Origin: Streptomyces kaniharaensis
GTDB lineage: Bacteria > Actinomycetota > Actinomycetes > Streptomycetales > Streptomycetaceae
Reading direction: 5' to 3'
Length of the DNA: 64,000 nt
NCBI RefSeq assembly: GCF_009569385.1
Contig: NZ_WBOF01000007.1
Coordinates: 1 to 64,000, forward strand
Of the stretch, positions 15,107 through 23,549 are shown one piece after another. A program made the translations under genes and the position numbers. Within the stretch, counting starts at the first letter, position 1. Every line of letters starts with the position of its first letter. The notes under the pieces were generated by a model that was not told the origin of the DNA, did not search any database, and worked only from the letters and a program-made list of their open reading frames with translations.

Positions 15107-15319
15107 TCAGATCTGCCGATCCGGGTCCGAGAATGTCAGGCCGCCGGCCGCGAGCGGGCGGCGGGCCGGGACAGGCACGGCCACGGTCTCGCCGGGCGGC
15201 CGGCGGAAGTCGGCGCCCTGCTCGACCGGCAGCCGGCGCACACCGGACTGGGCGGGTAGGGGCGCGTCGGCGGCGGGGTCGGAGAAGGCGGGCAGCGAGA
15301 GGCTGCGTCGGTCGGTCAT
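15107..15319 (-). CDS. small hypothetical protein
   Basis: 70 residues, MTDRRSLSLPAFSDPAADAPLP then a Pro/Arg-rich tail ending FSDPDRQI. ATG 15319 has only a weak ribosome binding site; GTG 15325 is an alternative. It follows the winged-helix pair on the same strand after a hairpin at 15354-15391. No family recognised. Confidence 0.4.
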   Translation of the reverse strand: MTDRRSLSLPAFSDPAADAPLPAQSGVRRLPVEQGADFRRPPGETVAVPVPARRPLAAGGLTFSDPDRQI

Positions 15320-15353
15320 GTTCACCAGTCTCGCAGCCCGGACGGTGCGGGGT

Positions 15354-15391
15354 GGGCCAAAGTGCTATCACCGGTGGTAGCGCTTTGGCCC
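15354..15391 (-). terminator. hairpin after the winged-helix operon
   Basis: GGGCCAAAGTGCTA, loop TCACCGGTGG, TAGCGCTTTGGCCC: fourteen-base arms with one G-T pair, 31 bases after the stop of the winged-helix gene at 15422. Likely transcription end. Confidence 0.6.
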
Positions 15392-15421
15392 CGTGGTAAC
15401 AGCCCCCCAGACGGGCGCCGC

Positions 15422-15856
15422 TTACTCCTGGTCGGGCACGGCCTTAATTGTGCGCCGGCGTCGTGCGTCGACGTTGCCGACCTTTCGAGGGCCTTCGGCC
15501 CGGGCGTCGAGAGCGATCTCGGGGGCCTCCAGCGCCTCGGCGACAAGGCGGCGGATCTCGGGGTTGGAGGCGAAGAAGTAGCGCGGGTTGACCCGGTAGC
15601 TGCCGGGGTCCGGATGATCGACCAGGCGGAGCGTCTCCAACCGAGACAGCGCCTCGTACACGGTGGAGGTGGAGGTACCGCAGTCGTGGGCGATCTCCTC
15701 GACGTCGGCGGTGATCGGGTCGAGCACGGCGCCGTGGCTGGTGAGCCATTCAAGGACGCTGCGCTGGCTGGCGGAGAGGTTGAGCGTGTAGACGGGCGGC
15801 ATGCCGAGGCTGTCCGGGTCGAATCCGCCATGGTGGCTGTGGGTGGCGGCGCTCAT
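15422..15856 (-). CDS. RepL/MarR-like winged-helix protein 2
   Basis: 144 residues. ATG at 15856 overlaps the stop of the upstream gene (ATGA). The core reads LNLSASQRSVLEWLTSHGAVL, ITADVEEIAHDCGTSTSTVY, EALSRLETLRLVDHPDPG and YRVNPRYFFASN, a winged helix ending in the N-P-x-Y/F-F wing seen in RepL-type plasmid initiators. The tail is basic (DARRRRTIKA). With its upstream partner it probably binds the inverted repeats before the operon, as initiator, autorepressor or both. Confidence 0.7.
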   Translation of the reverse strand: MSAATHSHHGGFDPDSLGMPPVYTLNLSASQRSVLEWLTSHGAVLDPITADVEEIAHDCGTSTSTVYEALSRLETLRLVDHPDPGSYRVNPRYFFASNPEIRRLVAEALEAPEIALDARAEGPRKVGNVDARRRRTIKAVPDQE

Positions 15857-16380
15857 CGGGTGCCTCCGTTCGTCGTGCTCTTGGCGGTGCGGCGCGGTCC
15901 GGGCGCCTTGGCGGCGGCCTTCTCGGCGGCCTTCGTCGCCGCGGCGATCGCCTTGGCATCCGGCGTGATGGGCGGCGGATCCAGTCTCCTGCACGCCTGC
16001 ACCTGGGCGTCGCCGCTGCCTTCCCAGAACCGGCGCGGGTTGAGCTGGTAGGTCTGGCTGCGCGGGCTCGTCTTGAGCAGGATGTTCAGCTTCACAAGGC
16101 GGGCAAGCGCAGTCTTGGCAGTCGTCTCCGTCGCGTGGATGTCCTGCGCGACGGCCACCGCGGTCACCTTCACCGCCGCCCCGGCGCCACCGTTGGAGCG
16201 CACCCAGTCGATCGTCGCCCACTCCGCCCCGGACAGCGCCAGCGAGTACAGCGGCGCATCGTCGGTGTAGGCGTTGAGGGTGTAGGAGCCGTCCATGGTG
16301 TGCGGCGTCCGCGCCTTCGGCGCGGGCAGTACCGCTCCCGTGTCCAGGTTCACCAGGGCGATGTTGCCCCTGCGAGCCAT
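15853..16380 (-). CDS. RepL/MarR-like winged-helix protein 1
   Basis: 175 residues, ATG at 16380. A beta N-terminus (ARRGNIALVNLDTGAVLP) is followed by LALSGAEWATIDWVRSNGG, VTAVAVAQDIHATETTAKTAL, ARLVKLNILLKTSP and YQLNPRRFWEGSGD, again the RepL-like wing with N-P-x-x-F-W. The C-terminal helix is Ala/Lys-rich. It is coupled to the second winged-helix gene; the two share fold and order but differ in sequence, which suggests a heteromeric DNA-binding pair. Confidence 0.7.
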   Translation of the reverse strand: MARRGNIALVNLDTGAVLPAPKARTPHTMDGSYTLNAYTDDAPLYSLALSGAEWATIDWVRSNGGAGAAVKVTAVAVAQDIHATETTAKTALARLVKLNILLKTSPRSQTYQLNPRRFWEGSGDAQVQACRRLDPPPITPDAKAIAAATKAAEKAAAKAPGPRRTAKSTTNGGTR

Positions 16381-16640
16381 CGCAGCTCCTCACCATGCCG
16401 TTGCGGTCCGGCGACCGGTCCAACGACCGGTCCGCCATCAGGTTCCTAAGGGCTGCTTTTTCAGACGTTAGCTCCGAAAAACCCGACCTTAGCGGCAAGA
16501 ACCTACAGGACATGGCGGAGAAAACGCAGTCTTCTTGCGATGTGTCGGACCGCATTCGCCCGCTGGCCCCTGTCGTAACGTCTGGTTTTCTGGCCCTAAC
16601 GGCTGGAAAACCAGACGTTAGCAACGACAAAACCGCAGGT
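16381..16640. promoter_or_regulatory. operator region of the winged-helix pair
   Basis: Tandem CGACCGGTCC at 16412-16421 and 16424-16433 (12-base period) lies next to the start. CAGACGTTAGC occurs at 16462-16472 and 16612-16622. A perfect inverted repeat with 15-base arms (TAACGTCTGGTTTTC at 16576-16590, its complement at 16606-16620) ends the region. The layout fits autoregulation or iteron-based initiation by the downstream proteins. Confidence 0.7.
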
Positions 16641-17377
16641 CAGGGCATGTGTCCTCTTCTGTAGTAAAAGGCGCGCCTCTGTACCTGGCTCCGCCCACGC
16701 ATGCCACGGTCACCTGGCGCCGCTCGGGCCGTAGGCCCCAGCTCGGCACAGGTGAGCTGGCGGTGGTCTCCGGCGGGCTGGCTACCTGTGCCGCTACCTC
16801 CGCCCGTGCCAAGCACCGAGGCAGGCCTGCTGGCCTCGGTCGGCGGAGGTCACAACGCAGCTCGCGCTGCTGCTGTTGCCAGTACTTCGGTACTGGTCAC
16901 AGGTGGCTCCGGTCCTCGTTTCGTTCGAGGGGGTGAGGGTGGGCAGCACGGTGTTCGTCAGGTGGGTGGTGACGTGGTCTACCGCTCGGAGGCGGGCAGG
17001 TCGTAGCAGGTGTCGGGCAGGCTGGGCGGCAGGTTGCCCCGACAGGGGACGGACACCAGCCACGTAATCCGGGGCAACTGCCCAGGGAGGGCCGTCAAGG
17101 CCCGAGCGGTAAACGCGCGAGCATGCGAGCGCGTTTAGGGCAGGCGGCAGCGCATGTCCAGCCCGCGCAGGGCTGGTGGGGGGTGTGGGGGGAGGAGCCC
17201 CCCACAAGTTCGGCGGGTCCAGCGCCGCCCGGGCGCTGGCCAGGGTGCGGTAGCGGAGCGCGCCGCGCCCAACCACCTGTCTGCTGCCGTCCGCAACGTC
17301 GTTGTGGTTGCAGCCCCGTCCCGGCGAGGCGGGAGGGCAACCGGGTCACCAACAACATGGGCAGAGCGAGGGGCTGG
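16641..17377. other. structured noncoding region
   Basis: No gene is convincing in about 740 bases. Perfect or near-perfect inverted repeats follow one another: GGCACAGGT/ACCTGTGCC (16745-16792), CCGAGGC/GCCTCGG (16816-16839), CCAGTAC-TTCG-GTACTGG (16879-16896), TAAACGCGC/GCGCGTTTA (17110-17137) and GTGGGGGG/CCCCCCAC (17185-17205). With the winged-helix operator beside it, this could be a replication origin or a recombination or transfer site. Confidence 0.5.
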
Positions 17378-17950
17378 CTACTGGGTCGGCGGCTGGTTGA
17401 GCGCGTTGGTCATGTCGGCTGCCAGGGCTTGGGCGTCGTAGTGAGCGCCGGGGTGGGTGCGGTCGAACCACTGGATGAACTCGTGGACCGTGCCGATCCG
17501 GGCGACCCGTTCGTGGAGGGCCTTCTGGTCGTGGCCGGGGACGAACCAGCCGGTGGTGGTGGTTTCGCCGCAGCCGCACGCGCAGACCTTCACGTCGTGG
17601 GCGGAGTCGATGTAAGTGACGGGGTTGCGCACGGACGCCGGGATGGGAGAGGGCTTACCAACGTAGGCGTCGTGGACAGGGTGGCCAGCGGGAAGGACGG
17701 TGCCTTCCACAGCCCGCCGGCTGCCGGTGACCTGGACGAGCCGGTCGATCTCGACAGCCTGGCGGACGACGCCGTCGGCGGCGAGCAGCAGGTAGCGCTC
17801 CCGGTCGGCCTTGGCCCCGAGGACCCAGGCGCCGCGGCCGGCCTCGTAGGTCTGCTCGTCGCTCAGCCCCGGTTCCCAGCCGATGTGGCTGCGCCCAAGG
17901 GGGTCGTCGGTCTTCGCTGCGGCGCGGGGGCCCAGCTTGATGTGGATCAT
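17378..17950 (-). CDS. hypothetical protein with CxCGCGE motif
   Basis: 190 residues. ATG at 17950 with GGGAGGATGG just upstream. The N-terminus is beta-rich (MIHIKLGPRA, GAWVLGAKADRERYLLLAADG, VVRQAVEIDRLVQVTG). A C-terminal VCACGCGETTTTGWFVPGHDQKAL block has three cysteines, a Glu and a His that could hold a metal. The C-CGCGE...FxPGHDQKAL block recurs in actinomycete proteins of unknown role. It is divergent from the zeta-toxin gene. Confidence 0.6.
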   Translation of the reverse strand: MIHIKLGPRAAAKTDDPLGRSHIGWEPGLSDEQTYEAGRGAWVLGAKADRERYLLLAADGVVRQAVEIDRLVQVTGSRRAVEGTVLPAGHPVHDAYVGKPSPIPASVRNPVTYIDSAHDVKVCACGCGETTTTGWFVPGHDQKALHERVARIGTVHEFIQWFDRTHPGAHYDAQALAADMTNALNQPPTQ

Positions 17951-18075
17951 CCATCCTCCCAGTACCTGGCTCGGCTTAGCGACAAGGGTATTCGACGTTA
18001 TGCTTCCCCTCAGAGGGCGGATAGTTGCTACTCCTTACCGCCTCATCTATCAACTATTAGGGGTGGAGTGGAGCG
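17951..18075. promoter_or_regulatory. divergent promoter region
   Basis: A 125-base, comparatively AT-rich gap between the CxCGCGE gene and the zeta-toxin gene. TATTCGACGTTATGC and CTATCAACTATTAGG stretches offer promoter-like AT islands. No clear repeat seen. Confidence 0.4.
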
Positions 18076-19923
18076 GTGGTGCGCGAGCAGCGGAAGGCTG
18101 TCCCGGCGGTCCTGTCAGAGGCCGAGATCAGCCGGGTCCTGAGCGGGGTGATCCTTCCGACCTGGGCCGGTGGTGCGGTGCCGCAGGAGGAGCCGGTGGT
18201 ACTGCTGGTGGCCGGCCCACCCGGCAGCGGCAAGACCTCCCTTGGCGACCTGCTGATGCCGGTCCTCGGTCGGCGCGGCGGCGCGGTGCGCGTCGGCGCC
18301 GACCTCTACAAGAACGCGCACCAGCACTACGAGGCGCTGTTGGCGAAGGACGTGCGCACCGCAGGCATCGGCGTACGGTCGGACACCCGCCGCTGGCAGG
18401 CCGCCGTGGAGGAGCACGTGCGCGCCCACCGGTTGGACGCGGTGGTGGAGACCGCGCTCGCCGACGCGCACGAGGCCCGGGCCCAGGCGCTGGCCTACCG
18501 GGCGGCCGGGCACCGGATCGAGGTGATCGCCGTGGCATGCGCCCTGGCCTGGAGCCAGCTCGGTGTGCTGGAGCGCTACCTCGGCAACGCCGAGGGGGCC
18601 GGGCGGTGGGTGTCGTGGGCCAACCACGACGAGTGCGCCCGCCAGCTGGCCCGGACCCTGGACGTGCTGGAGGCCGAGCACCTGGTCGACCGCGTCACCG
18701 TCGTGCGGCGCGGCCTGGAGTTCCTGTACGGCAACGAGCTCGTCGACGGAACGTGGGCACGGCCGCGCGGCGCGGCCCGGGCGCTGGAGGCCGAGCGGGC
18801 CAGGTGGTGGGACGCGGTTGAGACCGCGTCCTTCCGCCGGACACTGGCCCACGCCGAGCGCGCCCTTGCGCGGGCGGAGACCCGGCTGCCGGCCGACCGG
18901 GTGCTGGCCGTGGCGCGCGACGCGGAGCGGGCCGCCGCGCTGGCCGAGCCGGTGCGGCGCACCGCCCAGCCGATCGCCGAGCCGCCCGGCGTCGACTACC
19001 ACCGGCTGTCCGCCGACGAACACGAGTGGACCTTCCAGAACCTGATCGTCCCGGACCTCGGGGAGATCGTCCCGCAGGAGCGACCCTTCGTCGTGTACGT
19101 GATGGGAGCACCGGGTGCTGGCAAGACCCGGGCGACCGCGATGGTGCGCCGGGCCCTGCGGGAACGGCGGCCGGTGTGGATCTCCGGCGGAATGTTCAAG
19201 GCGGCCCACCCGGACTACTTCCGGCTGCTGCGCGAGCACCCGCGCACCGCCTCCGCCCGGATCCGCACGGACTACAAGGCATGGCAGGCGAGGGCCGAGG
19301 CGCTGGTGCGCGAACGGTGCGCAGACGCCGTGATCGAGATCTCCCCCGGCAGCACGAACGCCTTCCTGGACGACGCCGCCGCGTGGCGCCGAGCCGGGTA
19401 CCGCGTCGAGTTGCTGGTGCTGGACGTCCGCGCGGCCGACAGCCTGCAGGGCACCGCCCTGCGCTACGCCGAGGTCAGCCGGGGCGGCACCCGGCCGGGC
19501 CGGTTCACCACCACCTCCGGACACGACCGGTGCCTCGCGGCGGTGCTGGAGTGCGTCCAGGCCGTCGAGGAGCAGCGCCTGGTGGACCACCTCAGCGTGG
19601 TGCGGCGCGACGGCACCGCCGTCTTCCGCAACACGCTCGGCGTCGACGGCCGGTGGACTGGTCCGGCCGGTGCCGCACTCGTCGCCCGGGCGGGGCAGGT
19701 GCGGCCCTACACGGAGCAGGAGGCCCGCCAGTTCCTCGCCCACCAGCGCGAGCTGCGTATGGCCCTGCCGCAGTACCGGCGGGACATCGACGCAATCACC
19801 CGCCTCGCCTGGCCGCTGCTGCCGCCCGCGCTTCAGCCCGGTCGGCTCGCCTTCATCCCGCCCGTGGCGCTCCCGGCGCCGTGCTCCTACGCGCCGGTGA
19901 TCTCGCTGAGCTTGGCGTCGTAG
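18076..19923 (+). CDS. tandem zeta-toxin-family kinase
   Basis: 615 residues, GTG start after GGGGTGGAGTGGAG. Two zeta-like P-loop domains in one chain. Domain 1 (about 25-250): VLLVAGPPGSGKTSLGDLL, then VRVGADLYKNAHQHYEALL with the Asp expected for the phosphoacceptor base, and RSDTRRWQ. Domain 2 (about 325-560): FVVYVMGAPGAGKTRATAMV, then WISGGMFKAAHPDYFRLL, where that Asp is Gly, and RTDYKAWQ. So the second domain keeps ATP binding but may be inactive. Zeta toxins phosphorylate UDP-N-acetylglucosamine and block cell-wall synthesis. A small convergent gene overlaps its 3' end. Confidence 0.8.
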   Translation: MVREQRKAVPAVLSEAEISRVLSGVILPTWAGGAVPQEEPVVLLVAGPPGSGKTSLGDLLMPVLGRRGGAVRVGADLYKNAHQHYEALLAKDVRTAGIGVRSDTRRWQAAVEEHVRAHRLDAVVETALADAHEARAQALAYRAAGHRIEVIAVACALAWSQLGVLERYLGNAEGAGRWVSWANHDECARQLARTLDVLEAEHLVDRVTVVRRGLEFLYGNELVDGTWARPRGAARALEAERARWWDAVETASFRRTLAHAERALARAETRLPADRVLAVARDAERAAALAEPVRRTAQPIAEPPGVDYHRLSADEHEWTFQNLIVPDLGEIVPQERPFVVYVMGAPGAGKTRATAMVRRALRERRPVWISGGMFKAAHPDYFRLLREHPRTASARIRTDYKAWQARAEALVRERCADAVIEISPGSTNAFLDDAAAWRRAGYRVELLVLDVRAADSLQGTALRYAEVSRGGTRPGRFTTTSGHDRCLAAVLECVQAVEEQRLVDHLSVVRRDGTAVFRNTLGVDGRWTGPAGAALVARAGQVRPYTEQEARQFLAHQRELRMALPQYRRDIDAITRLAWPLLPPALQPGRLAFIPPVALPAPCSYAPVISLSLAS

Positions 19924-20195
19924 AGGGCCTCGATCCGCTGCAGTTCCTCCCCGGTCATCTCCGGCAGGTCGCGCAGCGCCTTGGTGCTGGCGGCGCGCTC
20001 GGCCAGCAGCTGTTCGACGCGGTCGGGGTCGGGCGCTGGCCGTCGACGTTCGGTGTGGATCTGCTCGGTGTACCAGGCCGCGGCCTGCTCGATCTTCTCT
20101 CCGATCCGGTGGAGGGCGCCAGCGTCCCGGGCGTTGTCCGGGGTGCCGGGACCATCACCGCCAGCGGTGTGGTCGGGGAGTTCAGGGTCGTGCAC
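19887..20195 (-). CDS. small helical acidic protein, possible zeta antitoxin
   Basis: 102 residues from GTG 20195 with GAGGCGG upstream. Acidic N-terminus, then helices GALHRIGEKIEQAAAWYTEQI, VEQLLAERAASTKALRDLPEM and QRIEALYDAKLSEI. Size, charge and helical content resemble epsilon-type antitoxins, and its last 37 bases overlap the end of the zeta gene on the other strand. Antitoxin function is inference from position. Confidence 0.55.
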   Translation of the reverse strand: MHDPELPDHTAGGDGPGTPDNARDAGALHRIGEKIEQAAAWYTEQIHTERRRPAPDPDRVEQLLAERAASTKALRDLPEMTGEELQRIEALYDAKLSEITGA

Positions 20196-20349
20196 GGGGA
20201 ACCGCCTCGTTTCTCGAAAGTGCGCAGGCCAGGGTGTCCTGATAGCTCGGAGCCTAAGGTCCCAAACGGACCCGTCGGCCCCGGTCCCCCGAGGCTCGTG
20301 AAGGCGTAGGTTGATGCCTGGTCAGATCTGTGCGGAGGGGGAGACGTCG

Positions 20350-23073
20350 ATGGCGGGGCGGGATCTGCGGGCGCTGTTCGGGTCGAACGACCGGAGTCTG
20401 GGGACCGAGGAGGCGTTCACCAACCGGGAAGGGCAGTGGGCGCAGGTCGCGGCCGCGCTCGCCGAGCACCTGGCCCACGTGGTCGCTGACGGCTTCGACG
20501 TCCAGGACTTGGAGACGGCGCGGCGCAATGTGCTCGTCTTCCACGGCATCGGCGGCGTCGGCAAGACCACCTTGTCGCGGAAGTTGGAGGCCGCGCTCAC
20601 CGCATCCGAGCACCGGCCCACGCAGTGGGGCGAGCCCTCCTGGCCGCAGGCACCGCGGCTGCTGCCGGTGCGCATCGACCTCGCCCGCTCCGCCGGGACG
20701 GACTTCGAACGCCTCGTCCTCACCCTGCGCCTGGCGCTCGCCGGTTTGGACCGTGCCCTGCCGGCGTTCGACCTCGCGCTCGGCCGGTACTGGGAGCACA
20801 ACCACCCCGGCGAGAGCCTGGAGGAGTACTTGCGCCGCGCCGGGCTGGTGAGCCGCTTCGCCAAGGCACTGCCCGGCCAGGTGCAGGCGGCGCTGTCCAA
20901 GGCCGCCGAGGAGCTCGCGCTGCCCGGCGCGGTCGGCTCCGCGGTCGGGCAGGTCGCTACGGCCGTCGTCCGGGCGGTGCGCGAGCGCCGTACCACCGCC
21001 CGGGCACTGGCCGGCTGTCCGCGGCTCGCGGACCTGCTGGAAGCGGAACCGGACCTCGAGGCGCTCTCCTTCTACCCGCATCTGCTCGCCTACGAGATCG
21101 ACCGGCTGCCGGCGAAGAAGGCCGTCGTGCCGGTGGTGCTGCTGGACACCTTCGAGGACACCGGGGACCGCACCAACCGCGACCTGGAGCGCCTGATCCA
21201 GCGCGTGGTGTGGCTGATGCCGAACGCCCTGTTCATCGTCACCGGCCGAAGCCGCCTCCAGTGGGCCGACGACGCGCTGCAGGGCCAGCTCGACTACACC
21301 GGGCCCGCCGCCTGGCCGCAGCTGGCCTCCCACATCCCCGCCGCCCGCGAGGCCGTCCCCATTGCCCCGGCCGGCATGGAACCGGCGACCGACCGGCAGG
21401 TCCTGATCGGCGACTTCAGCCCCGAGGACTGCGACGACTACCTCGCCCGCCGCCTCACCGCAGACGGCCGGCCCCTCATCGGCGACGACCTGCGCCGAGT
21501 CATCACTGCCCGCTCCCACGGCCTGCCGCTGTACCTGGACCTCGCCGTGATGCGCTTCCTGGAGATCCGCCGCACCCGCGAACCCGAGGCGGCCGACTTC
21601 GACCACGACTTCCCCGCCCTCGTCTCCCGCACCCTGCAGGACCTCACCCCCGACGAGCGGCACGTCCTGCGCGCGGTGAGCCTGCTGGACGCCTTCGACA
21701 TCCCGCTCGCTGCCAAGGCCTCGGGCATGACCCACCAGGCCGCCGCCCTGCGCCTGGTCGAGCGGCCCTTCGTCCGCGAGAACCAGCTCGCCCTGTGGCC
21801 CTACCACCTGCACGCCGTGGTGCGCTCGACCATCCGCCGGGCCGACGACCACACCGACGACCGTTGGTCCGACCAGGACTGGGCGAGCGCCGCCGTCCGG
21901 GCCTTCGACACGCTCGGCGACCAGTGGGCTGGCAGCACCAGCCGCAGCCGGATGCTGCTGGTCGCCTGCCTGCGCCAGGGCCTGACCCTCGCCCGCGACC
22001 ACCGCCTCGACCTCGGCTGGCTCGGTGGCGCGGCCTGGGCGTACGTCTCCGACTCGGTGTGGGAGCCCCTCGCCCCGCCCGCGCCTGCCGGGCAGGCCTC
22101 CACGGACAGGCCGCCAGGTGCCACTGTCCTGCAGACCCCGGCCGACGCCCTGGTGGAGACCCTCAGCACGCTTGCCGCCCGCCAGCGCGAGCACCGCACC
22201 CGCACCGCCGACCGACTCACCCGCGTCATCGACAGCCGCCTGCTGCCCGAAGACCTCACCGACATGGCCCTCTACTACCGGGCCAAGGCCCACCGCGACC
22301 TCGGCCGCACCGGCGCGTCCCGCCAGGGCATGCAACAGGTCGCGTCCGGCACCACCCGCCTCGCCCCCGCCGCCCGGCGGGGCCTCGCCCACCTCGCCCG
22401 CCTCGACGGCGACTTCCCCACCGCCCACGCGGCCGCCCAGACCCTGGGCTGGGCCGGACGCCAGAACCGCGTCCTCGGCGACCTCGCCTGGGTCCACGCC
22501 CAGATGGACCAGGCCGCCACCGCCTACCAGGCCGCCCGCACCGACGCCGAACGGCACGGCGTCGCCGGCGAGACCGCCACCAGCCAGGCCCAGCTCGGCT
22601 TCGTCCGCGCCTTCACCGATCCCGACACCGCCGACGACGACCTCGACCTCGCCGCCCAGCTCCTCATCGGCCTCGACCTGCGCGCCACCGCCCTCACCAC
22701 CCGCATCGCTGCGCTCGTCCGCGACGCTGGCAGCGGCGGCGACGACTTCCCCGACCGCGCGAACGTCCTTGACGCCGAAGTCAGGGCCTCCGGTGTACGC
22801 GCCGCCCGCACCACCCTCGCCCTCGCCGTGTGCTTCCACCACGCCGTCCTCAACAACGACGACGAACTGGACACCGCGATCCACGACCTGGACCAGCTCA
22901 CCCGCGGCCGCGACTACGCCTACTACACCGACATCGCCCACTTCATGGCCGACCGCCCCCTCCAGCACCCCTCCCCCGCACACTGGCTCGACGGCAACCA
23001 GGCCGTCCGAGACCGGTGGCGCGCCCTCGTTACCGCCCGCCAGAATCGCCTGCGCCCCACCAGCCACAGCTAA
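20350..23073 (+). CDS. STAND-type NTPase with helical-repeat C-terminus
   Basis: 907 residues. ATG at 20350 is preceded by GGGGGAGACGTCG; the 13-residue longer start is less likely. Walker A is VLVFHGIGGVGKTTLSRKL (about 62-80), Walker B VVPVVLLDTFED (about 260-271), and LFIVTGRSRLQW fits the sensor region. A winged-helix-like part (LVERPFVREN, LWPYHLHAVVRSTI) and a long run of TPR-like helices follow (ALYYRAKAHRDLGRTG, GLAHLARLDGDFPTAHAAAQTLG, DLAWVHAQMDQAATAYQAARTDA). This is the architecture of STAND signal-sensing ATPases, many of which act in regulation or phage defence. No obvious N-terminal effector domain. Confidence 0.75.
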   Translation: MAGRDLRALFGSNDRSLGTEEAFTNREGQWAQVAAALAEHLAHVVADGFDVQDLETARRNVLVFHGIGGVGKTTLSRKLEAALTASEHRPTQWGEPSWPQAPRLLPVRIDLARSAGTDFERLVLTLRLALAGLDRALPAFDLALGRYWEHNHPGESLEEYLRRAGLVSRFAKALPGQVQAALSKAAEELALPGAVGSAVGQVATAVVRAVRERRTTARALAGCPRLADLLEAEPDLEALSFYPHLLAYEIDRLPAKKAVVPVVLLDTFEDTGDRTNRDLERLIQRVVWLMPNALFIVTGRSRLQWADDALQGQLDYTGPAAWPQLASHIPAAREAVPIAPAGMEPATDRQVLIGDFSPEDCDDYLARRLTADGRPLIGDDLRRVITARSHGLPLYLDLAVMRFLEIRRTREPEAADFDHDFPALVSRTLQDLTPDERHVLRAVSLLDAFDIPLAAKASGMTHQAAALRLVERPFVRENQLALWPYHLHAVVRSTIRRADDHTDDRWSDQDWASAAVRAFDTLGDQWAGSTSRSRMLLVACLRQGLTLARDHRLDLGWLGGAAWAYVSDSVWEPLAPPAPAGQASTDRPPGATVLQTPADALVETLSTLAARQREHRTRTADRLTRVIDSRLLPEDLTDMALYYRAKAHRDLGRTGASRQGMQQVASGTTRLAPAARRGLAHLARLDGDFPTAHAAAQTLGWAGRQNRVLGDLAWVHAQMDQAATAYQAARTDAERHGVAGETATSQAQLGFVRAFTDPDTADDDLDLAAQLLIGLDLRATALTTRIAALVRDAGSGGDDFPDRANVLDAEVRASGVRAARTTLALAVCFHHAVLNNDDELDTAIHDLDQLTRGRDYAYYTDIAHFMADRPLQHPSPAHWLDGNQAVRDRWRALVTARQNRLRPTSHS

Positions 23074-23093
23074 CCGATCCGAGCGAGGGACAC

Positions 23094-23312
23094 ATGACGC
23101 CACCCCGCACACGCAAGATCGCCTACACCGCGCCCGTCGGCTCGATCGACCTGCCGGCCTTCGACGACAACGGCACTCCGTACGAGGTCTGGCCCTGCCA
23201 CGACTGCTACCCATGGCACTTCGAGGTCGTCCGCGACGGCTCCGAAATCATGGTCCGCGAATGGCACGCCGTGGACTGCACGCTCTTCCAGCAGCTTCTC
23301 GCCAGCGAATAA
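23094..23312 (+). CDS. small Cys-rich partner of the STAND gene
   Basis: 72 residues. ATG at 23094 with GAGCGAGGG upstream, 20 bases after the STAND stop. It contains PYEVWPCHDCYPWHFEV and MVREWHAVDC: C-x2-C-x3-H...H-x3-C, likely one zinc site. It is probably co-transcribed with the STAND gene and may be its partner; no named family. Confidence 0.6.
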   Translation: MTPPRTRKIAYTAPVGSIDLPAFDDNGTPYEVWPCHDCYPWHFEVVRDGSEIMVREWHAVDCTLFQQLLASE

Positions 23313-23380
23313 CCCAGGCCACGGGGCGCAGCGGCATGGCGGACCGGGCGTGTCCCGATGGCTCGTCCGAAGCCGGTTGG

Positions 23381-23440
23381 TCCCTGTTCCTTGCAGTTCC
23401 TCGCTGTTGTTTGCCGTAGCTTGCCATTGCTTGCCGTATC
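23381..23440. repeat. six degenerate decamers with exact 10-base period
   Basis: Successive decamers read TCCCTGTTCC, TTGCAGTTCC, TCGCTGTTGT, TTGCCGTAGC, TTGCCATTGC and TTGCCGTATC. The consensus TTGCCGTTSC repeats once per helical turn with no indel. Either a same-face binding array or a curved or recombination-prone element. Confidence 0.6.
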
Positions 23441-23509
23441 CGCGACCATGGACGGGCAAGGTCCTATGCGTTCGATCGAGAGCGCCCACGGGATCTTGCA
23501 CCTCGTAGG

Positions 23510-23528
23510 CCCCCGGTTCTCCCGGGGG
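23510..23528 (+). terminator. rho-independent-like hairpin
   Basis: CCCCCGG, loop TTCTC, CCGGGGG followed by TTTCTGCGTTT. It would end transcription of the STAND operon and, read from the other side, could also serve the DUF3800 gene. Confidence 0.6.
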
Positions 23529-23549
23529 TTTCTGCGTTTCCGGGGCGGT

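Larger units (their letters stand above)
23313..23549. other. gap with decamer repeat and terminator
   Basis: No gene. The gap separates convergent genes (small Cys-rich protein on plus, DUF3800 on minus) and holds the helically phased repeat at 23381-23440 and a hairpin at 23510-23528, both listed separately. Confidence 0.6.

Noticed and set aside
14957..15259. 100-codon plus-strand frame as an intact gene
   Set aside because: Only the first 20 residues look protein-like; the zinc motif continues in another frame, so at most a broken remnant.
20254..23214. 986-codon open frame on the minus strand
   Set aside because: Opposite the STAND gene, which has clear Walker motifs and a ribosome binding site. 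The antisense product is low-complexity Gly/Val/Arg/Ala.
23480..23535. tRNA-like fold before the DUF3800 end
   Set aside because: The hairpin CCCCCGG/CCGGGGG with T-rich tail fits a terminator; no anticodon arm or TTCAAAT-type arm could be drawn.
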